Both the position numbers and the translations under genes were made by a program. A stretch of 64,000 nt of DNA. Origin: Aeromonas caviae. GTDB taxonomy: Bacteria; Pseudomonadota; Gammaproteobacteria; Enterobacterales; Aeromonadaceae. Where the stretch lies: contig NZ_CDBK01000100.1 of assembly GCF_000819785.1 (NCBI RefSeq), positions 1 to 64,000 on the forward strand, in the 5' to 3' direction. Under the pieces are notes generated by a model. The model saw only the letters and a program-made list of their open reading frames with translations. It had not been told where the DNA came from and searched no databases. Shown here one piece after another: positions 40,957 through 50,606 of the stretch (positions are counted from its first letter, which is position 1; the number at the start of each line of letters is the position of its first letter).

Positions 40957-43620
40957 TCAGTTCAGCTCGGTGACGCGGCTGGTGCGCTTGCCATCGAAGC
41001 TGGTGGTACGCAGGTAGACCTTGCCATCCACGGTCGGCTTGGCGGCAGCGTCGTAGGCGCTCCAGCTCTTGCCATCCAGGCTGTACTGGATGGGCAGACC
41101 CGGCAGATCCACATTCGCTTCCAGCACACCGTTCACCACCTTGGCACCCGGTACGGAGAGGCGATATTCCACCCCGGCCTGGTCCAGTTTCGGCAGTACG
41201 CGCTGACCCAACACGTTGGCAAACTGGTTCCACTCCTTGTTCAGGGTGGCCTTGTTCACGTGCTTGGTGGTGCCGGAGAACTCGCGACCCTTCACGTAAT
41301 CGAGCTCGAAGCCGCCCTTGTGCCAGGCGCGCTCGGCCACGGAGAAGATGCGCGGATAGACCATGTATTCGTACTGGGCATCGGTGCGCACGGTTTCACT
41401 CCACTGCTGACCGGAGATCCCCTTGAACTTGACCGGATCCTGGTCACCCTTGGCCACGAAGGCGTTGCCATCGCGGTCAACCGAGGTCTCGGCGTTCTGC
41501 GGCAGGTTTTCCGGGGCGAAGGCGAACACCTTGCGGGTGTCGTTGAAGCGGGTTGCCCAGTAGTAGCCGCGCTCAGCCGGGTGTACCTCGTTCGGGAAGT
41601 CGAAGTAGAGGTAATCCGGGTTGGAGAGCACCACGTCATAGCCCTTGTGCGCCCACTTCATCGCCTCGTTGAAACCACCCCAGTAGAGGGTTTCCCAGAA
41701 GTTGACCCGTGTCTTGTCGGTGGCGAATACGCTGGCATCCGTGGCGTACTTCAGGCCATCTTCCCACGCCTGCAGGGTGGAGAAGCCGTGGCCCTTGACC
41801 ATCTCGCTCACTTCCTTGGCAAAGTAGACCGGCAGCTCGGCCACATCCTTGATCTTGCCATCGTCGATCATCTTCTGGCACATGGGGGACTTGCCGAACG
41901 GCTTGTCCTGCTTGCTGGAGTCGACGTTGCCCTTCCAGGCCACCAGATCTTCTTTCTTGGTGACGGCCGGATCCTGGTAACCACCGCCCTGCATGATGTT
42001 CTTCGCCTCGTCACCACCGTAGTGCCAGGCGGTCAGCGGCTGGCCGGCGGCCTGGTGCATCTGGGCCACTTCGTCCATCACCTTGGCCACGAAGGTGGCG
42101 GCACCCGGCTGGCAGGGGTTGATGAAGGACATCTTGTCGTAGAACTGCACCGAGGTGACGTTGGAGGTATCGGCCGGGTCAGTCAGACGGAACTGGTTGG
42201 CCTCGGCTTCTTTGCCCTCGCTCATCAGACGCTTGTAGCGTGCCTCCATGGAGACCACGGCGGCACGGGCGTGGGCCGGCATGTTGATCTCGGGGATCAC
42301 TGTCACACCGCGGGCCTTGGCATAGCGTACCAGGTCGATGTAGTCCGTCTTGCTGTAGAAACCGGAGCCCTGGTTGTCGCTGGTGGGGCCGGAGCCAAGC
42401 TGCGGCATCAGGCACTTGGTTTCGGACTCGTCATGGCAACGCTGGCTGCCGACGTCGGTCAGCTCCGGCAGGCCCGGGATCTCCAGACGCCAGCCTTCAT
42501 CGTTGGTCAGCCCCAGGTGCAGCACGTTGAGCTTCATGGCGGACATCTGGTCAACCAGCTTCTTCATGGTCTCCGGGCTTCTGAAGTGACGGGCCACGTC
42601 GGTCTGCATGCCACGGTATTCAAAGCGCGGCGCATCCTCGACGCTCATCTGGCTCACCAGCTTGTCGTCAACCCCCAGCAGAGAGATCAGGGACTGGGCG
42701 CCCCAGAAGGCGCCGTCAACGTCGTGCCCCTGAATGACGGTGCCCTTCTTGCCGATGGTCATGTCGTAGCCTTCGGCCTGCTTGAGCTTGCTGCCGAGCT
42801 TGATGGTGACCGGGTAGCCGGTGTCGGAGAGGGTAACACCCAGCTTGGTCAGTTGCGCCTTCAGGGCCTCGGCGCGATCGCTCGGCAGGTCAAGGGCATT
42901 GAGCTTGATGGTGGAGAAGTCGATTTGCGGGCCGGCCTTGACCACCTGCTTCATGGGGCTTGGCAGGATGCGGTCGTCAATCTTGCCGGCAGGCAGCAGG
43001 GTGCTGGTCTGGTTCGCGGCGAAACGGGTCTCGCTGTTCATCAGGATGTTGTTGTCATCCTTGGTGCGCTTCCAGCCATCGGCAGGCATCGGCTTCTCGT
43101 AGGTGCTGGCATCGTCGATGTTGCTCATGCTGGCCAGCACTTTCGGCTCGGCCCCTTCACTGGCGACATACCAGTTCGGCATGATGTCAGATTCGAACAA
43201 TACCCAGTATTCCACCACCAGGGGCACCTCGACCGTGGCGTCCTTGGCAAAGCCCTGGAACTTCTCGGTCGGCGTCAAACGATAGAGGTCGCCGGTCAGG
43301 TGGGTGATGGTGAACTGGTCGTTGTCCACCCGCTGGATGCGGCGGATGGAGGAGACATAGATGCTCCAGTCCTTGGAGGTGACGTCGGCACCGGTATTGG
43401 TCAGGTGCAGCTTGGCAACGCCGCAGCTCGCCCACTCGGAGCCCAGCGCCTGGCAATCAAGACCGGCGCCGGCACCGTCATTGGTGACGACTTCGTACTT
43501 GACGACGAGGTTGCTGGCGAGGGCGTCGACCACCGCTTGCCTGGCAGCATCGGCTGCAAGTGCGGGACCGGCGAAAACGGTAGACATGGCAATGGCTAAC
43601 AGAGAATGTTTCAAGTTCAT
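40957..43620 (-). CDS. chb: Chitobiase / beta-N-acetylhexosaminidase (GH20)
   Basis: Hydrolyses chitobiose and short chito-oligosaccharides to GlcNAc. 887 residues with a Sec signal peptide ending PALA, an N-terminal carbohydrate-binding CHB_HEX domain, a GH20b domain, the GH20 catalytic barrel with Asp-Glu pair in AWHYGGDEAKN (about residue 540), and a C-terminal Ig-like CHB_HEX_C domain. There is no lipobox, so the product is likely periplasmic or secreted, unlike the lipoprotein chitobiase of Vibrio. ATG 43620 (MNLKHSLLAI) is preferred over the frame start at 43635. It follows nagE on the same strand and is probably in the NagC regulon. Confidence 0.93.
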   Translation of the reverse strand: MNLKHSLLAIAMSTVFAGPALAADAARQAVVDALASNLVVKYEVVTNDGAGAGLDCQALGSEWASCGVAKLHLTNTGADVTSKDWSIYVSSIRRIQRVDNDQFTITHLTGDLYRLTPTEKFQGFAKDATVEVPLVVEYWVLFESDIMPNWYVASEGAEPKVLASMSNIDDASTYEKPMPADGWKRTKDDNNILMNSETRFAANQTSTLLPAGKIDDRILPSPMKQVVKAGPQIDFSTIKLNALDLPSDRAEALKAQLTKLGVTLSDTGYPVTIKLGSKLKQAEGYDMTIGKKGTVIQGHDVDGAFWGAQSLISLLGVDDKLVSQMSVEDAPRFEYRGMQTDVARHFRSPETMKKLVDQMSAMKLNVLHLGLTNDEGWRLEIPGLPELTDVGSQRCHDESETKCLMPQLGSGPTSDNQGSGFYSKTDYIDLVRYAKARGVTVIPEINMPAHARAAVVSMEARYKRLMSEGKEAEANQFRLTDPADTSNVTSVQFYDKMSFINPCQPGAATFVAKVMDEVAQMHQAAGQPLTAWHYGGDEAKNIMQGGGYQDPAVTKKEDLVAWKGNVDSSKQDKPFGKSPMCQKMIDDGKIKDVAELPVYFAKEVSEMVKGHGFSTLQAWEDGLKYATDASVFATDKTRVNFWETLYWGGFNEAMKWAHKGYDVVLSNPDYLYFDFPNEVHPAERGYYWATRFNDTRKVFAFAPENLPQNAETSVDRDGNAFVAKGDQDPVKFKGISGQQWSETVRTDAQYEYMVYPRIFSVAERAWHKGGFELDYVKGREFSGTTKHVNKATLNKEWNQFANVLGQRVLPKLDQAGVEYRLSVPGAKVVNGVLEANVDLPGLPIQYSLDGKSWSAYDAAAKPTVDGKVYLRTTSFDGKRTSRVTELN

Positions 43621-43674
43621 AACTGCTGCTCTCATTTGAAGTAAAGGTTGGATTTTCTTGGCTTTTTTTATATG

Positions 43675-43693
43675 GGGCCCCGAGGCGGGGCCC
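43675..43693 (-). terminator. GC-rich hairpin between nagE and chitobiase
   Basis: GGGCCCCG-AGG-CGGGGCCC, a perfect eight-base-pair stem with no T-run in the nagE-to-chb direction. It may protect the nagE mRNA 3' end or cause partial termination, setting different levels of the two products. Confidence 0.5.
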
Positions 43694-43742
43694 TTAGTTA
43701 TGTCAACAATGGACTTAGACTTGAGGTGAGCGAGTCGCTCGA

Positions 43743-45197
43743 TTAACGCAGGGCTTTCATCTCACCGGCGATGATCTCGGCCAATGGGCCCAGAATCACC
43801 TGCAGGTTCTGCTCACCGAGCTTGACCACACCGGCCGCGCCCAGGGCTTTGAGCTTGCGCTCATCGACGATGCTGCGGTCTTTCAGGGTCAGACGCAGAC
43901 GGGTGATGCAGGCATCGATGGTCACCAGGTTCTCCTGACCACCCAGCACTTCCAGATACTGCTTGGCCAGCTCGGTGCGGTCGGTGGTTTGAGCCTGTAC
44001 CGGCACGGCTTCGTCATCTTCACGACCCGGGGTTTTCAGGTTGAACTTGGCGATCACGGCGCGGAAGACCACGTAGTAGAGGCCGAAGAAGACCAGACCC
44101 TGTACCAGCAGCATGTACCACTGGGTCGCCAGCGGGTTGCGGCTGGAGAGCACCATATCCACCAGACCGGCGCTGAAGCCGAAACCGGCGATCCAGTGCA
44201 TGGAGGCTGCGATGAACACGGAGATACCGGTCAGCAGGGCGTGGATGACGTACAGTACCGGCGCCACGAACATGAAGGAGAACTCGAGCGGCTCGGTCAC
44301 CCCGGTGAAGAAGGCGGCAAAGGCGGCAGCGATCATGATGGACGCAACCTTCTCTTTGTTCTCTTTCTTCGCGCTGTGGTAGATGGCCAGTGCGGCACCC
44401 GGCAGACCGAACATCATGATGGGGAAGAAGCCGGCCTGGTACATGCCGGTCACGCCCACGACTGCCTTGCCGGCGTCGATGGAGGATTGGCCACCCAGGA
44501 AGTTCGGGATGTCGTTGATGCCGGCCACGTCGAACCAGAACACGGAGTTCAGGGCGTGGTGCAGACCGACCGGGATCAGCAGACGGTTGAAGAAGGCATA
44601 GATGCCGGCACCGGTGGAGCCCATGCTGACGATGGATTCACCGAAGCTCACCAGGCCACCGTAGATGACCGGCCAGACGGCCATCAGGATGAAGGAGACG
44701 ACGATCATCACCACGGAGGTCACGATCGGCACCAGACGACGACCGGAGAAGAAAGCCAGCGCCTTGTGCAGCTCCACGCTGCTGAAGCGGTTGTAGAGCT
44801 CGGCGGCGATGACACCACACAGGATGCCGACGAACTGGTTGCTGATCTTGGCAAAGGCTGCCGGCACCTGGTCGGCCGGGATACCTTTGATCTGGGCCAC
44901 GGCGCCCGGGCTCAGCAGGGTGGTGACCACCAGGAAGCCGACCAGACCGGCCAGCGCGGCGGAACCGTCTTTATCCTTGGACATGCCGTAAGCGACGCCG
45001 ACGGCGAACAGAATGGGCATACTGTCGATGATGGCGGCACCCGCCTTGATCAGAAACGCAGCCAGAGGGCTTCCGCCACCCCAACCGTTCGGGTCAATCC
45101 AGTAGCCAATCCCCATCAGGATCGCGGCGGCAGGCAATACCGCTACCGGCACCATCAGGGCACGGCCGATCTTTTGCAAATAACCGAGAATGTTCAC
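43743..45197 (-). CDS. nagE: PTS N-acetylglucosamine transporter EIICB
   Basis: 484 residues: EIIC domain with about ten membrane segments (RALMVPVAVLPAAAILMGIGYW near the start; HHALNSVFWFDVAGIN; FFTGVTEPLEFSFMF), then an EIIB domain with phospho-Cys in TIDACITRLRLTL (about residue 427). E. coli NagE carries a fused EIIA; this one does not, so a separate EIIA-Glc (Crr) must supply phosphate. Start is GTG 45197 behind AAGGAGAGG. Divergent from nagBAC. Confidence 0.93.
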   Translation of the reverse strand: MNILGYLQKIGRALMVPVAVLPAAAILMGIGYWIDPNGWGGGSPLAAFLIKAGAAIIDSMPILFAVGVAYGMSKDKDGSAALAGLVGFLVVTTLLSPGAVAQIKGIPADQVPAAFAKISNQFVGILCGVIAAELYNRFSSVELHKALAFFSGRRLVPIVTSVVMIVVSFILMAVWPVIYGGLVSFGESIVSMGSTGAGIYAFFNRLLIPVGLHHALNSVFWFDVAGINDIPNFLGGQSSIDAGKAVVGVTGMYQAGFFPIMMFGLPGAALAIYHSAKKENKEKVASIMIAAAFAAFFTGVTEPLEFSFMFVAPVLYVIHALLTGISVFIAASMHWIAGFGFSAGLVDMVLSSRNPLATQWYMLLVQGLVFFGLYYVVFRAVIAKFNLKTPGREDDEAVPVQAQTTDRTELAKQYLEVLGGQENLVTIDACITRLRLTLKDRSIVDERKLKALGAAGVVKLGEQNLQVILGPLAEIIAGEMKALR

Positions 45198-45290
45198 GGT
45201 TCCTCTCCTTAGTTGGTGTTTTTCTAGAAATTAAGTGCTTATCACGTTCGACGCATAAGCCATCAAGGCTTGATTGGCAGTCTATGTGTT

Positions 45291-45311
45291 TTATTTCGCT
45301 GCGCAAATTAA
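45291..45311. promoter_or_regulatory. NagC-like operator
   Basis: Imperfect palindrome TTATTTCGC-TGC-GCAAATTAA (seven of nine positions symmetric), with the CGC/GCG core and AT-rich arms of NagC sites. It lies between nagE and nagB, 95 bp and 160 bp from the respective starts. Confidence 0.55.
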
Positions 45312-45320
45312 TAAACCAGC

Positions 45321-45342
45321 TTTCGTGATCATTATCACTCAA
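45321..45342. promoter_or_regulatory. CRP site between nagE and nagB
   Basis: GTGA-TCATTA-TCAC core (45325-45338) with AT-rich flanks. It sits about 20 bp from the NagC-like operator. In E. coli the nagE-nagB region is likewise controlled by CRP and NagC. Confidence 0.7.
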
Positions 45343-45469
45343 CAGAGATAAAGGTAGCCGATAGATGTGGCTTAGTTCGCAATCTTTATTTACGCTATAA
45401 AACAACTTGAATCCGTGTCTGGTCCCTTGCCGTCACTCCCTGTGCGGCAACCGTACTGAGGTATATAGA

Positions 45470-46270
45470 ATGCGCCTGATCCCGTTGAAGTCTGCCAGCC
45501 AGGTGGGTCTCTGGTCTGCCCGTTACATCGTTGACCGCATCAATGCGTTCAAACCCACTGCCGAGCGCCCCTTCGTGCTGGGTCTGCCCACTGGCGGCAC
45601 CCCGCTCAACACCTACAAGCGCCTGATTGAGCTGCATAAAGCCGGCGAGGTGAGCTTCCAGAACGTGGTCACCTTCAACATGGACGAGTACGTGGGGCTG
45701 CCCAAGGAACACCCGGAGAGCTACCACAGCTTCATGCACAACAACTTCTTCAATCACGTGGACATTCGCCCGGAAAACATCAACATCCTCAATGGCAACG
45801 CCGAGGATCTGGTGGCCGAGTGCCAGCGTTACGAAGACAAGATCAAGTCCTACGGCAAGATCCACCTGTTCATGGGCGGCGTCGGCAATGACGGCCACAT
45901 CGCCTTCAACGAACCGGCCTCTTCCCTGGCTTCCCGTACCCGGGTCAAGACCCTGACCGAAGACACCCGCATCGCCAACTCCCGCTTCTTTGGCGGCGAC
46001 ATGGAGCAGGTGCCCAAGCTGGCCCTGACCGTGGGTGTCGGCACCCTGATGGACGCCGAAGAGATCCTGATCCTGGTGGTCGGTCACGCCAAGGCCCAGG
46101 CCCTGCAGGCTACCGTGGAGGGCAGCGTCAACCACATGTGGACCATCTCCACCCTGCAACTGCATCCGAAAGGGATTGTGGTGTGCGACGAACCTTCCAC
46201 CATGGAGTTGAAGGTCAAGACGGTGCGCTACTTCCAGCAACTGGAAGCCGACAATATCAAGCACCTCTGA
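45470..46270 (+). CDS. nagB: Glucosamine-6-phosphate deaminase
   Basis: Converts GlcN-6-P to fructose-6-P and ammonia. 266 residues: [20 protein letters not shown] start, [37 protein letters not shown] (catalytic Asp in NMDEY), [19 protein letters not shown] 45470 aligns with E. coli NagB; the open frame begins earlier. First gene of nagBAC. Confidence 0.96.
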   Translation: MRLIPLKSASQVGLWSARYIVDRINAFKPTAERPFVLGLPTGGTPLNTYKRLIELHKAGEVSFQNVVTFNMDEYVGLPKEHPESYHSFMHNNFFNHVDIRPENINILNGNAEDLVAECQRYEDKIKSYGKIHLFMGGVGNDGHIAFNEPASSLASRTRVKTLTEDTRIANSRFFGGDMEQVPKLALTVGVGTLMDAEEILILVVGHAKAQALQATVEGSVNHMWTISTLQLHPKGIVVCDEPSTMELKVKTVRYFQQLEADNIKHL

Positions 46271-46279
46271 GGAGCTCCC

Positions 46280-47425
46280 ATGTACGCTCTGACTAATTGC
46301 ACTCTCTACACCGGCAGCTGCGTGCTGACCGGTTATGGCGTGGTCATCGATGGCGACAAGATTGTCGCCATCTCCCGCCAGGCAGAACTGCCCGCCGGCA
46401 TCGAGCAGATTGACCTCCAGGGCGCCAACCTCAGCGCCGGCTTCATCGACGTCCAGCTCAACGGCTGCGGTGGCGTCATGTTCAACGGTCACATCACCAC
46501 GGACACCCTGGCCACCATGCAGGCGGCCAACCTGAAATCCGGGACCACCAGCTTCCTGCCGACCCTGATCACCAGCCCGGATGCGGACATGAAGCAGGCC
46601 GTCGCCGTCACCCGCGACTACATGGCCGCCCACCCCAACGAGGTGCTTGGCGTCCATCTGGAAGGGCCCTACACCAACCTCAAGCGCAAGGGGATCCACC
46701 CGGCCGAACAGATCCGCCAGCCCGCCGACGAGATGATCGACTTCTTCTGCGACAACGCGGACGCCATCGCCAAGATCACCCTGGCGCCAGAGCGCAACAA
46801 GCCCGAGCACATCCGCCGTCTGGTGGAGGCCGGCATCCTGGTCTCCGCCGGCCACACCGCCGCCAACTACGATCAGGCCATGGCGGGCTTTGACAACGGC
46901 ATGCGCTTTGCCACCCACCTCTACAACGCCATGACCCCGACCCTGAATGGTCGCGAGCCCGGCGTGGTCGGTGCCATCTACGATCGCAAGGATGTCTATG
47001 CGGGCATCATCGTCGACGGCCACCACGTACACTGGGCCAACGTGCGCCTGGCACACAGGATGCTGGGGGAGCGGCTGGTGCTGGTCACCGATGCAACCGC
47101 GGCGGCAGGTGCACCGGAAGGCTTTGAGAAATTTGATTTTTGCGGCGCAACCGTCTATTTCCGCGATGGTCAGTGCGTCGATGAGAATGGTACACTCGGC
47201 GGCTCCGCCCTCACCATGATCGAAGGGGTGGAAAATCTGGTCAAACAGGTCGGATTGCCGCTCGACGAAGCACTGAGAATGGCCACCCTTTACCCCGCTC
47301 GCGCCATTGGATGGGACTCGCGTCTCGGTAGTATCCAGGTCGGAAAAATTGCCAACCTCACCGTCTTTGATCAGGCCTTCGCGGTCTGCGGGACCGTGGT
47401 TAACGGACACTACACAACACAGTGA
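46280..47425 (+). CDS. nagA: N-acetylglucosamine-6-phosphate deacetylase
   Basis: Amidohydrolase removing the acetyl group from GlcNAc-6-P. 381 residues: [17 protein letters not shown], the metal ligand Glu in [41 protein letters not shown]-type loop ([16 protein letters not shown]) and catalytic Asp in [10 protein letters not shown]. It starts 9 bp after nagB and ends 4 bp before nagC. Confidence 0.95.
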   Translation: MYALTNCTLYTGSCVLTGYGVVIDGDKIVAISRQAELPAGIEQIDLQGANLSAGFIDVQLNGCGGVMFNGHITTDTLATMQAANLKSGTTSFLPTLITSPDADMKQAVAVTRDYMAAHPNEVLGVHLEGPYTNLKRKGIHPAEQIRQPADEMIDFFCDNADAIAKITLAPERNKPEHIRRLVEAGILVSAGHTAANYDQAMAGFDNGMRFATHLYNAMTPTLNGREPGVVGAIYDRKDVYAGIIVDGHHVHWANVRLAHRMLGERLVLVTDATAAAGAPEGFEKFDFCGATVYFRDGQCVDENGTLGGSALTMIEGVENLVKQVGLPLDEALRMATLYPARAIGWDSRLGSIQVGKIANLTVFDQAFAVCGTVVNGHYTTQ

Positions 47426-47429
47426 CACT

Positions 47430-48644
47430 ATGACTGGCGGACAAATAGCAAACGTAGATCTTATCAAGCAGGTAAACAGTGCGGTCGTCTATCGCCTCAT
47501 TGACCTGCAGGGGCCCATCTCGCGGGTCAAAATTGCCGAGTTGAGTCAGCTGGCCCCGGCCAGCGTGACCAAGATAACCCGGCAACTGATCGAGCACGGC
47601 CTCATCAGGGAAACCTCGCCGCAGGCCTCCACCGGCGGGCGCCGCGCCATCTCCCTGACCACCATCAAGCATCGCTTCCAGTTTGTGTCCGCCAAGCTGG
47701 GTCGCGGCTACCTGCAGCTCTCCCTGTATGACCTCGACGGCAAGGAGCTCGATCAGCACATCACCCAGGTGACCGAGATCGAGCAGCAACCCGTGGTGGA
47801 CATGCTGCTGCGGGAGATTGGCGCCTTCATCGACGCCAATCAGGATCGCAGCCGCAACCTCATCAGCATCGCGCTGACCATGCCGGGTCTGGTCAACCCG
47901 GAATCCGGCATGGTCATCTACACCCCCACCTACCAGATCCGCAACCTGGGGCTCGCCAAGCTCCTGGAGCACCACTTCAACCTCCCCTGCTACGTGGGCA
48001 ACGACACCCGTTCACTGGCGCTGGCCGAGCACTTCTTCGGCGAGTCCCGCGACTGCATGGACTCCATCCTGGTGAGTGTCCACCAGGGGACGGGCTCGGG
48101 CATCATCACCAAGGGCAAGGTGTTTCTTGGCCAGAACCGCAACGTCGGCGAAATAGGCCACATCCAGGTCGAACCCCTTGGCAAGCGCTGCCACTGCGGC
48201 AACTTCGGCTGCCTCGAGACCATCGCCTCCAACGAGGCCATCGTCGACAAGGTGAAGGAGCTCATCAGCCGCGGTCACCTGAGTTCGCTGCAAGAGAAGC
48301 ACATCACCATTCAGGAGGTGTGCAAGGCGGCGGTGGCCGGTGACGAGCTGGCCCGCAGCGTGATCGAGAACGTGGGGGAGCACCTGGGGCGCGCCATCGC
48401 CATCACGGTCAACCTGTTCAACCCCCAGAAGGTGCTCATCGCCGGTGAAATCACCGCCGCCGAAGAGATCCTGATCCCGGCCATCCGCCGCTGTGTCGAG
48501 CACCAGTCTCTGCCAAGTTTCCATCGCGGCCTGCCCATCGTGAAGGCGCGCTTCCAGAACCAGCCCACCATCGGCGGCTTCGCCCTGGTCAAGCGCTCCC
48601 TGCTGGAAGGGGATCTGCTGCAGATCATCATGGAGCAAAAGTAA
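47430..48644 (+). CDS. nagC: N-acetylglucosamine repressor NagC (ROK family)
   Basis: 404-residue ROK repressor with GlcNAc-6-P as inducer. N-terminal HTH with PISRVKIAELSQLAPASVTKITRQLIEHG (as AELSQLAPASVTKITRQL), then the ROK domain with GTGSGIITKGKVFLGQNRNVGEIGH and Cys-His zinc motif CHCGNFGCLETIAS. ATG 47430 (MTGGQIANVDLIKQ) aligns with E. coli NagC. Last gene of nagBAC; probably represses this operon, nagE and chitobiase. Confidence 0.94.
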   Translation: MTGGQIANVDLIKQVNSAVVYRLIDLQGPISRVKIAELSQLAPASVTKITRQLIEHGLIRETSPQASTGGRRAISLTTIKHRFQFVSAKLGRGYLQLSLYDLDGKELDQHITQVTEIEQQPVVDMLLREIGAFIDANQDRSRNLISIALTMPGLVNPESGMVIYTPTYQIRNLGLAKLLEHHFNLPCYVGNDTRSLALAEHFFGESRDCMDSILVSVHQGTGSGIITKGKVFLGQNRNVGEIGHIQVEPLGKRCHCGNFGCLETIASNEAIVDKVKELISRGHLSSLQEKHITIQEVCKAAVAGDELARSVIENVGEHLGRAIAITVNLFNPQKVLIAGEITAAEEILIPAIRRCVEHQSLPSFHRGLPIVKARFQNQPTIGGFALVKRSLLEGDLLQIIMEQK

Positions 48645-48664
48645 GGCCCACCCCTTCGGACACG

Positions 48665-48694
48665 AAAACGGCAGCCAGTGGCTGCCGTTTTTTT
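48665..48694 (+). terminator. Rho-independent terminator of nagBAC
   Basis: AAAACGGCAGCC-AGT-GGCTGCCGTTTT with seven T's, 20 bp after the nagC stop. Confidence 0.92.
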
Positions 48695-48787
48695 ATGGTC
48701 TGTTTTCGCAGGTTTACCTCGCTCTACAAGGTTTGAACAGAGCGTAGGTTCGATGAGCCCCGTAGCGGCGTAATCGGACGCCGTAGT

Positions 48788-50413
48788 TCACCCCGCCCGG
48801 CACGGTTTGAACAGATCCAGCTTGCCGTCATAGACCTGGGTCTGCACGTCCATGATACCGAGCATGGAGTGGAACAGGTTGTCGTGGGAGAAGCGCTTGC
48901 TGGCTGCCTCCTGTTGCAGGCAATCCAGATTGAGCTGACGGTCCGCCTGCAACTGGGGAGAAAACCAGGTCAGGAGCGGCACCCGGGTCTGATCGTCCGG
49001 TGCGAACTTGTAGGGGGTGCCGTGCAGATAGAGCCCCATGGCGCCGAGGGATTCACCGTGATCCGACAGATAGACCAGCCCCACGTTGTACTGGCTCTCC
49101 AGGCTCTTGAGCTTGTCGATGAGCTGGGCCAGCACCTTGTCGGTGTAGCGGATGGTGTTGTCATAGGTGTTCACCAGCTCTTCGTTACTGCAGTTCTCGA
49201 TGTCGCTGCGCGGGCAGTCCGGCAGGAAGACGCGATCGGCTGCCGGGTAGCGGCGATAATAGGTCGGACCGTGGCTGCCCATCAGGTGGAAGGCCACCAG
49301 CTTGCTGCCCTGCTTGCCCTGCATGTCGGCGATCTGCTGATCCAGCCCCTGCAACAGCACCTCGTCATGACAGGCATTGCCGGAGCAGTATGCGGGGAAT
49401 GCCTTGGGCTCAATCTCGATGGTGGGGACGTTTTTGCACACCCCCTTGCAGCCGCCGTCGTTCTCCTTCCAGAGCACCGAGATCCCGGCATGTTGCAGCA
49501 CGTCCAGCAAGCCATCCTGGGACTGGGCCCTGGCCTCGTCATAGCCGCGCCGGGTCATGTTCGAGAACATGCAGGGTACGGAGAGCGCCGTGGCGGTGCC
49601 GCAGGATCGCACGTTCCTGAACGAGACCACATTGGCCTCCTTCTCGGTGAAGCCGTTGGTCTCCTTCGTGTAGCCGTTGAGGGAGTAGTTCTGGCTGCGG
49701 GCCGTCTCCCCCACCACCAGGAACATCAGGGTCGGCTTCTCGTGCTGGCCGATCACCCTGGCATCGGTGCCGATCTGCTGGTAGGGAATGGGAGTGGCGA
49801 AGACCACATCCCGGGCGTACTTGTAGAGCCCGTGCACATAGTTGGCGGGCACTATCTCCTTGCCGAGGGACTTGTTGTTGCGCCCGACCGAGGCGTAATC
49901 CTGGTAATAGAGGGCGGCAGCCCCCATCAGAAACAGCAAGGAGAGGGCGATGGAGCCGAGGCGCAGACCCAGCCCCTTGTACCAGGGACGGGGATACTCA
50001 ATCTTCACCCACAGCAGGACCAGTACCGGCAGCAGGCCGGTCAGCAGGAACCAGAGCACCACGGAGCCGTTGAGGTAGGAGCCCGCCTCCCCGCTGTTGG
50101 TCTCGATGATGTTCTGCATCATGCCCATGTCGAAGATCACCCCGTACTTGAGCATGGCGTAGCTGACGAGGGAGCCGGTCATGATGAGCAAGGCGAAGAA
50201 GGGCTTGAGCAGATAACGGAAGGTAAAGGGCAGGAACACCGCGTTGAGGGCCGCCACCAGTACCAGGGGAATGGAAAGGACAAACCCCGCCTTGACGTGT
50301 TCAAGGGCGCTGAGAATGCGATAAAAGTGCAGGAAAATGGGCCAGTTGAAGACCAGTGCAAACAGCAGCACCAGCAACAGATTGACCTTCATCACTCCCA
50401 GAGTGAGACGCAT
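48788..50413 (-). CDS. eptA: Lipid A phosphoethanolamine transferase, MCR-3-like EptA
   Basis: Inner-membrane enzyme adding phosphoethanolamine to lipid A phosphates; such activity lowers polymyxin binding. 541 residues, the length of MCR-3. Five N-terminal transmembrane helices (to about residue 170) precede the periplasmic sulfatase-like domain: FLVVGETARS (Glu236), nucleophile Thr273 in SCGTATALSVPCMFSN, GSHGPTY (His381), SDHGESLG (Asp451, His452) and YLHGTPY (His464). Long segments such as LLDVLQ...WKENDGGCKGVC...IEIEPK and the VSVGRNN/ASVGRNN region are close to MCR-3. Ten or so periplasmic Cys suit the family's disulfides. ATG 50413 (MRLTLGVMKV) follows GGAG. No IS or dgkA neighbour. 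A PmrA box lies upstream. Confidence 0.9.
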   Translation of the reverse strand: MRLTLGVMKVNLLLVLLFALVFNWPIFLHFYRILSALEHVKAGFVLSIPLVLVAALNAVFLPFTFRYLLKPFFALLIMTGSLVSYAMLKYGVIFDMGMMQNIIETNSGEAGSYLNGSVVLWFLLTGLLPVLVLLWVKIEYPRPWYKGLGLRLGSIALSLLFLMGAAALYYQDYASVGRNNKSLGKEIVPANYVHGLYKYARDVVFATPIPYQQIGTDARVIGQHEKPTLMFLVVGETARSQNYSLNGYTKETNGFTEKEANVVSFRNVRSCGTATALSVPCMFSNMTRRGYDEARAQSQDGLLDVLQHAGISVLWKENDGGCKGVCKNVPTIEIEPKAFPAYCSGNACHDEVLLQGLDQQIADMQGKQGSKLVAFHLMGSHGPTYYRRYPAADRVFLPDCPRSDIENCSNEELVNTYDNTIRYTDKVLAQLIDKLKSLESQYNVGLVYLSDHGESLGAMGLYLHGTPYKFAPDDQTRVPLLTWFSPQLQADRQLNLDCLQQEAASKRFSHDNLFHSMLGIMDVQTQVYDGKLDLFKPCRAG

Positions 50414-50530
50414 AGAGAGACTCCGACAAACCAGTGGAACTAACAACCTGCCAGCAGGCTTCGTGGTGACCATCCCGACACTCGGCCCTGAAAAACAGGA
50501 AAAGAGCCAGGGAGGTCCAGATACGGGGTC

Positions 50531-50536
50531 ATCCTA
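50531..50536 (-). promoter_or_regulatory. eptA -10 element
   Basis: TAGGAT on the minus strand, 10 bp downstream of the PmrA box; predicted start near 50525, which puts the PmrA box centre at about -30. Confidence 0.5.
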
Positions 50537-50546
50537 GGACGGCAAA

Positions 50547-50563
50547 CTTAAGCGAACATTAAG
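50547..50563 (-). promoter_or_regulatory. PmrA (BasR) box upstream of eptA
   Basis: On the minus strand CTTAAT-GTTCG-CTTAAG, an exact fit to the PmrA direct-repeat consensus YTTAAK-N5-YTTAAK. Position relative to the -10 matches activated promoters such as pmrC. Confidence 0.7.
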
Positions 50564-50606
50564 AGAGGAAATCGAACCACAAGGGGAGGTGCGCGGTCTG
50601 GCACAT

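Larger units (their letters stand above)
50414..50606. other. eptA promoter and leader region
   Basis: Holds the minus-strand eptA promoter with its PmrA box and a leader of about 110 nt. Together with the following repeats it makes a 443-bp stretch without a gene up to yebC. Confidence 0.6.

Noticed and set aside
45395-47467. 690-codon minus-strand frame across nagB-nagA
   Set aside because: Shadow of two clearly identified enzymes.
48788-50413. Acquired mobile mcr gene
   Set aside because: No insertion sequence, dgkA neighbour or composition shift is visible; a PmrA-controlled chromosomal gene fits better.
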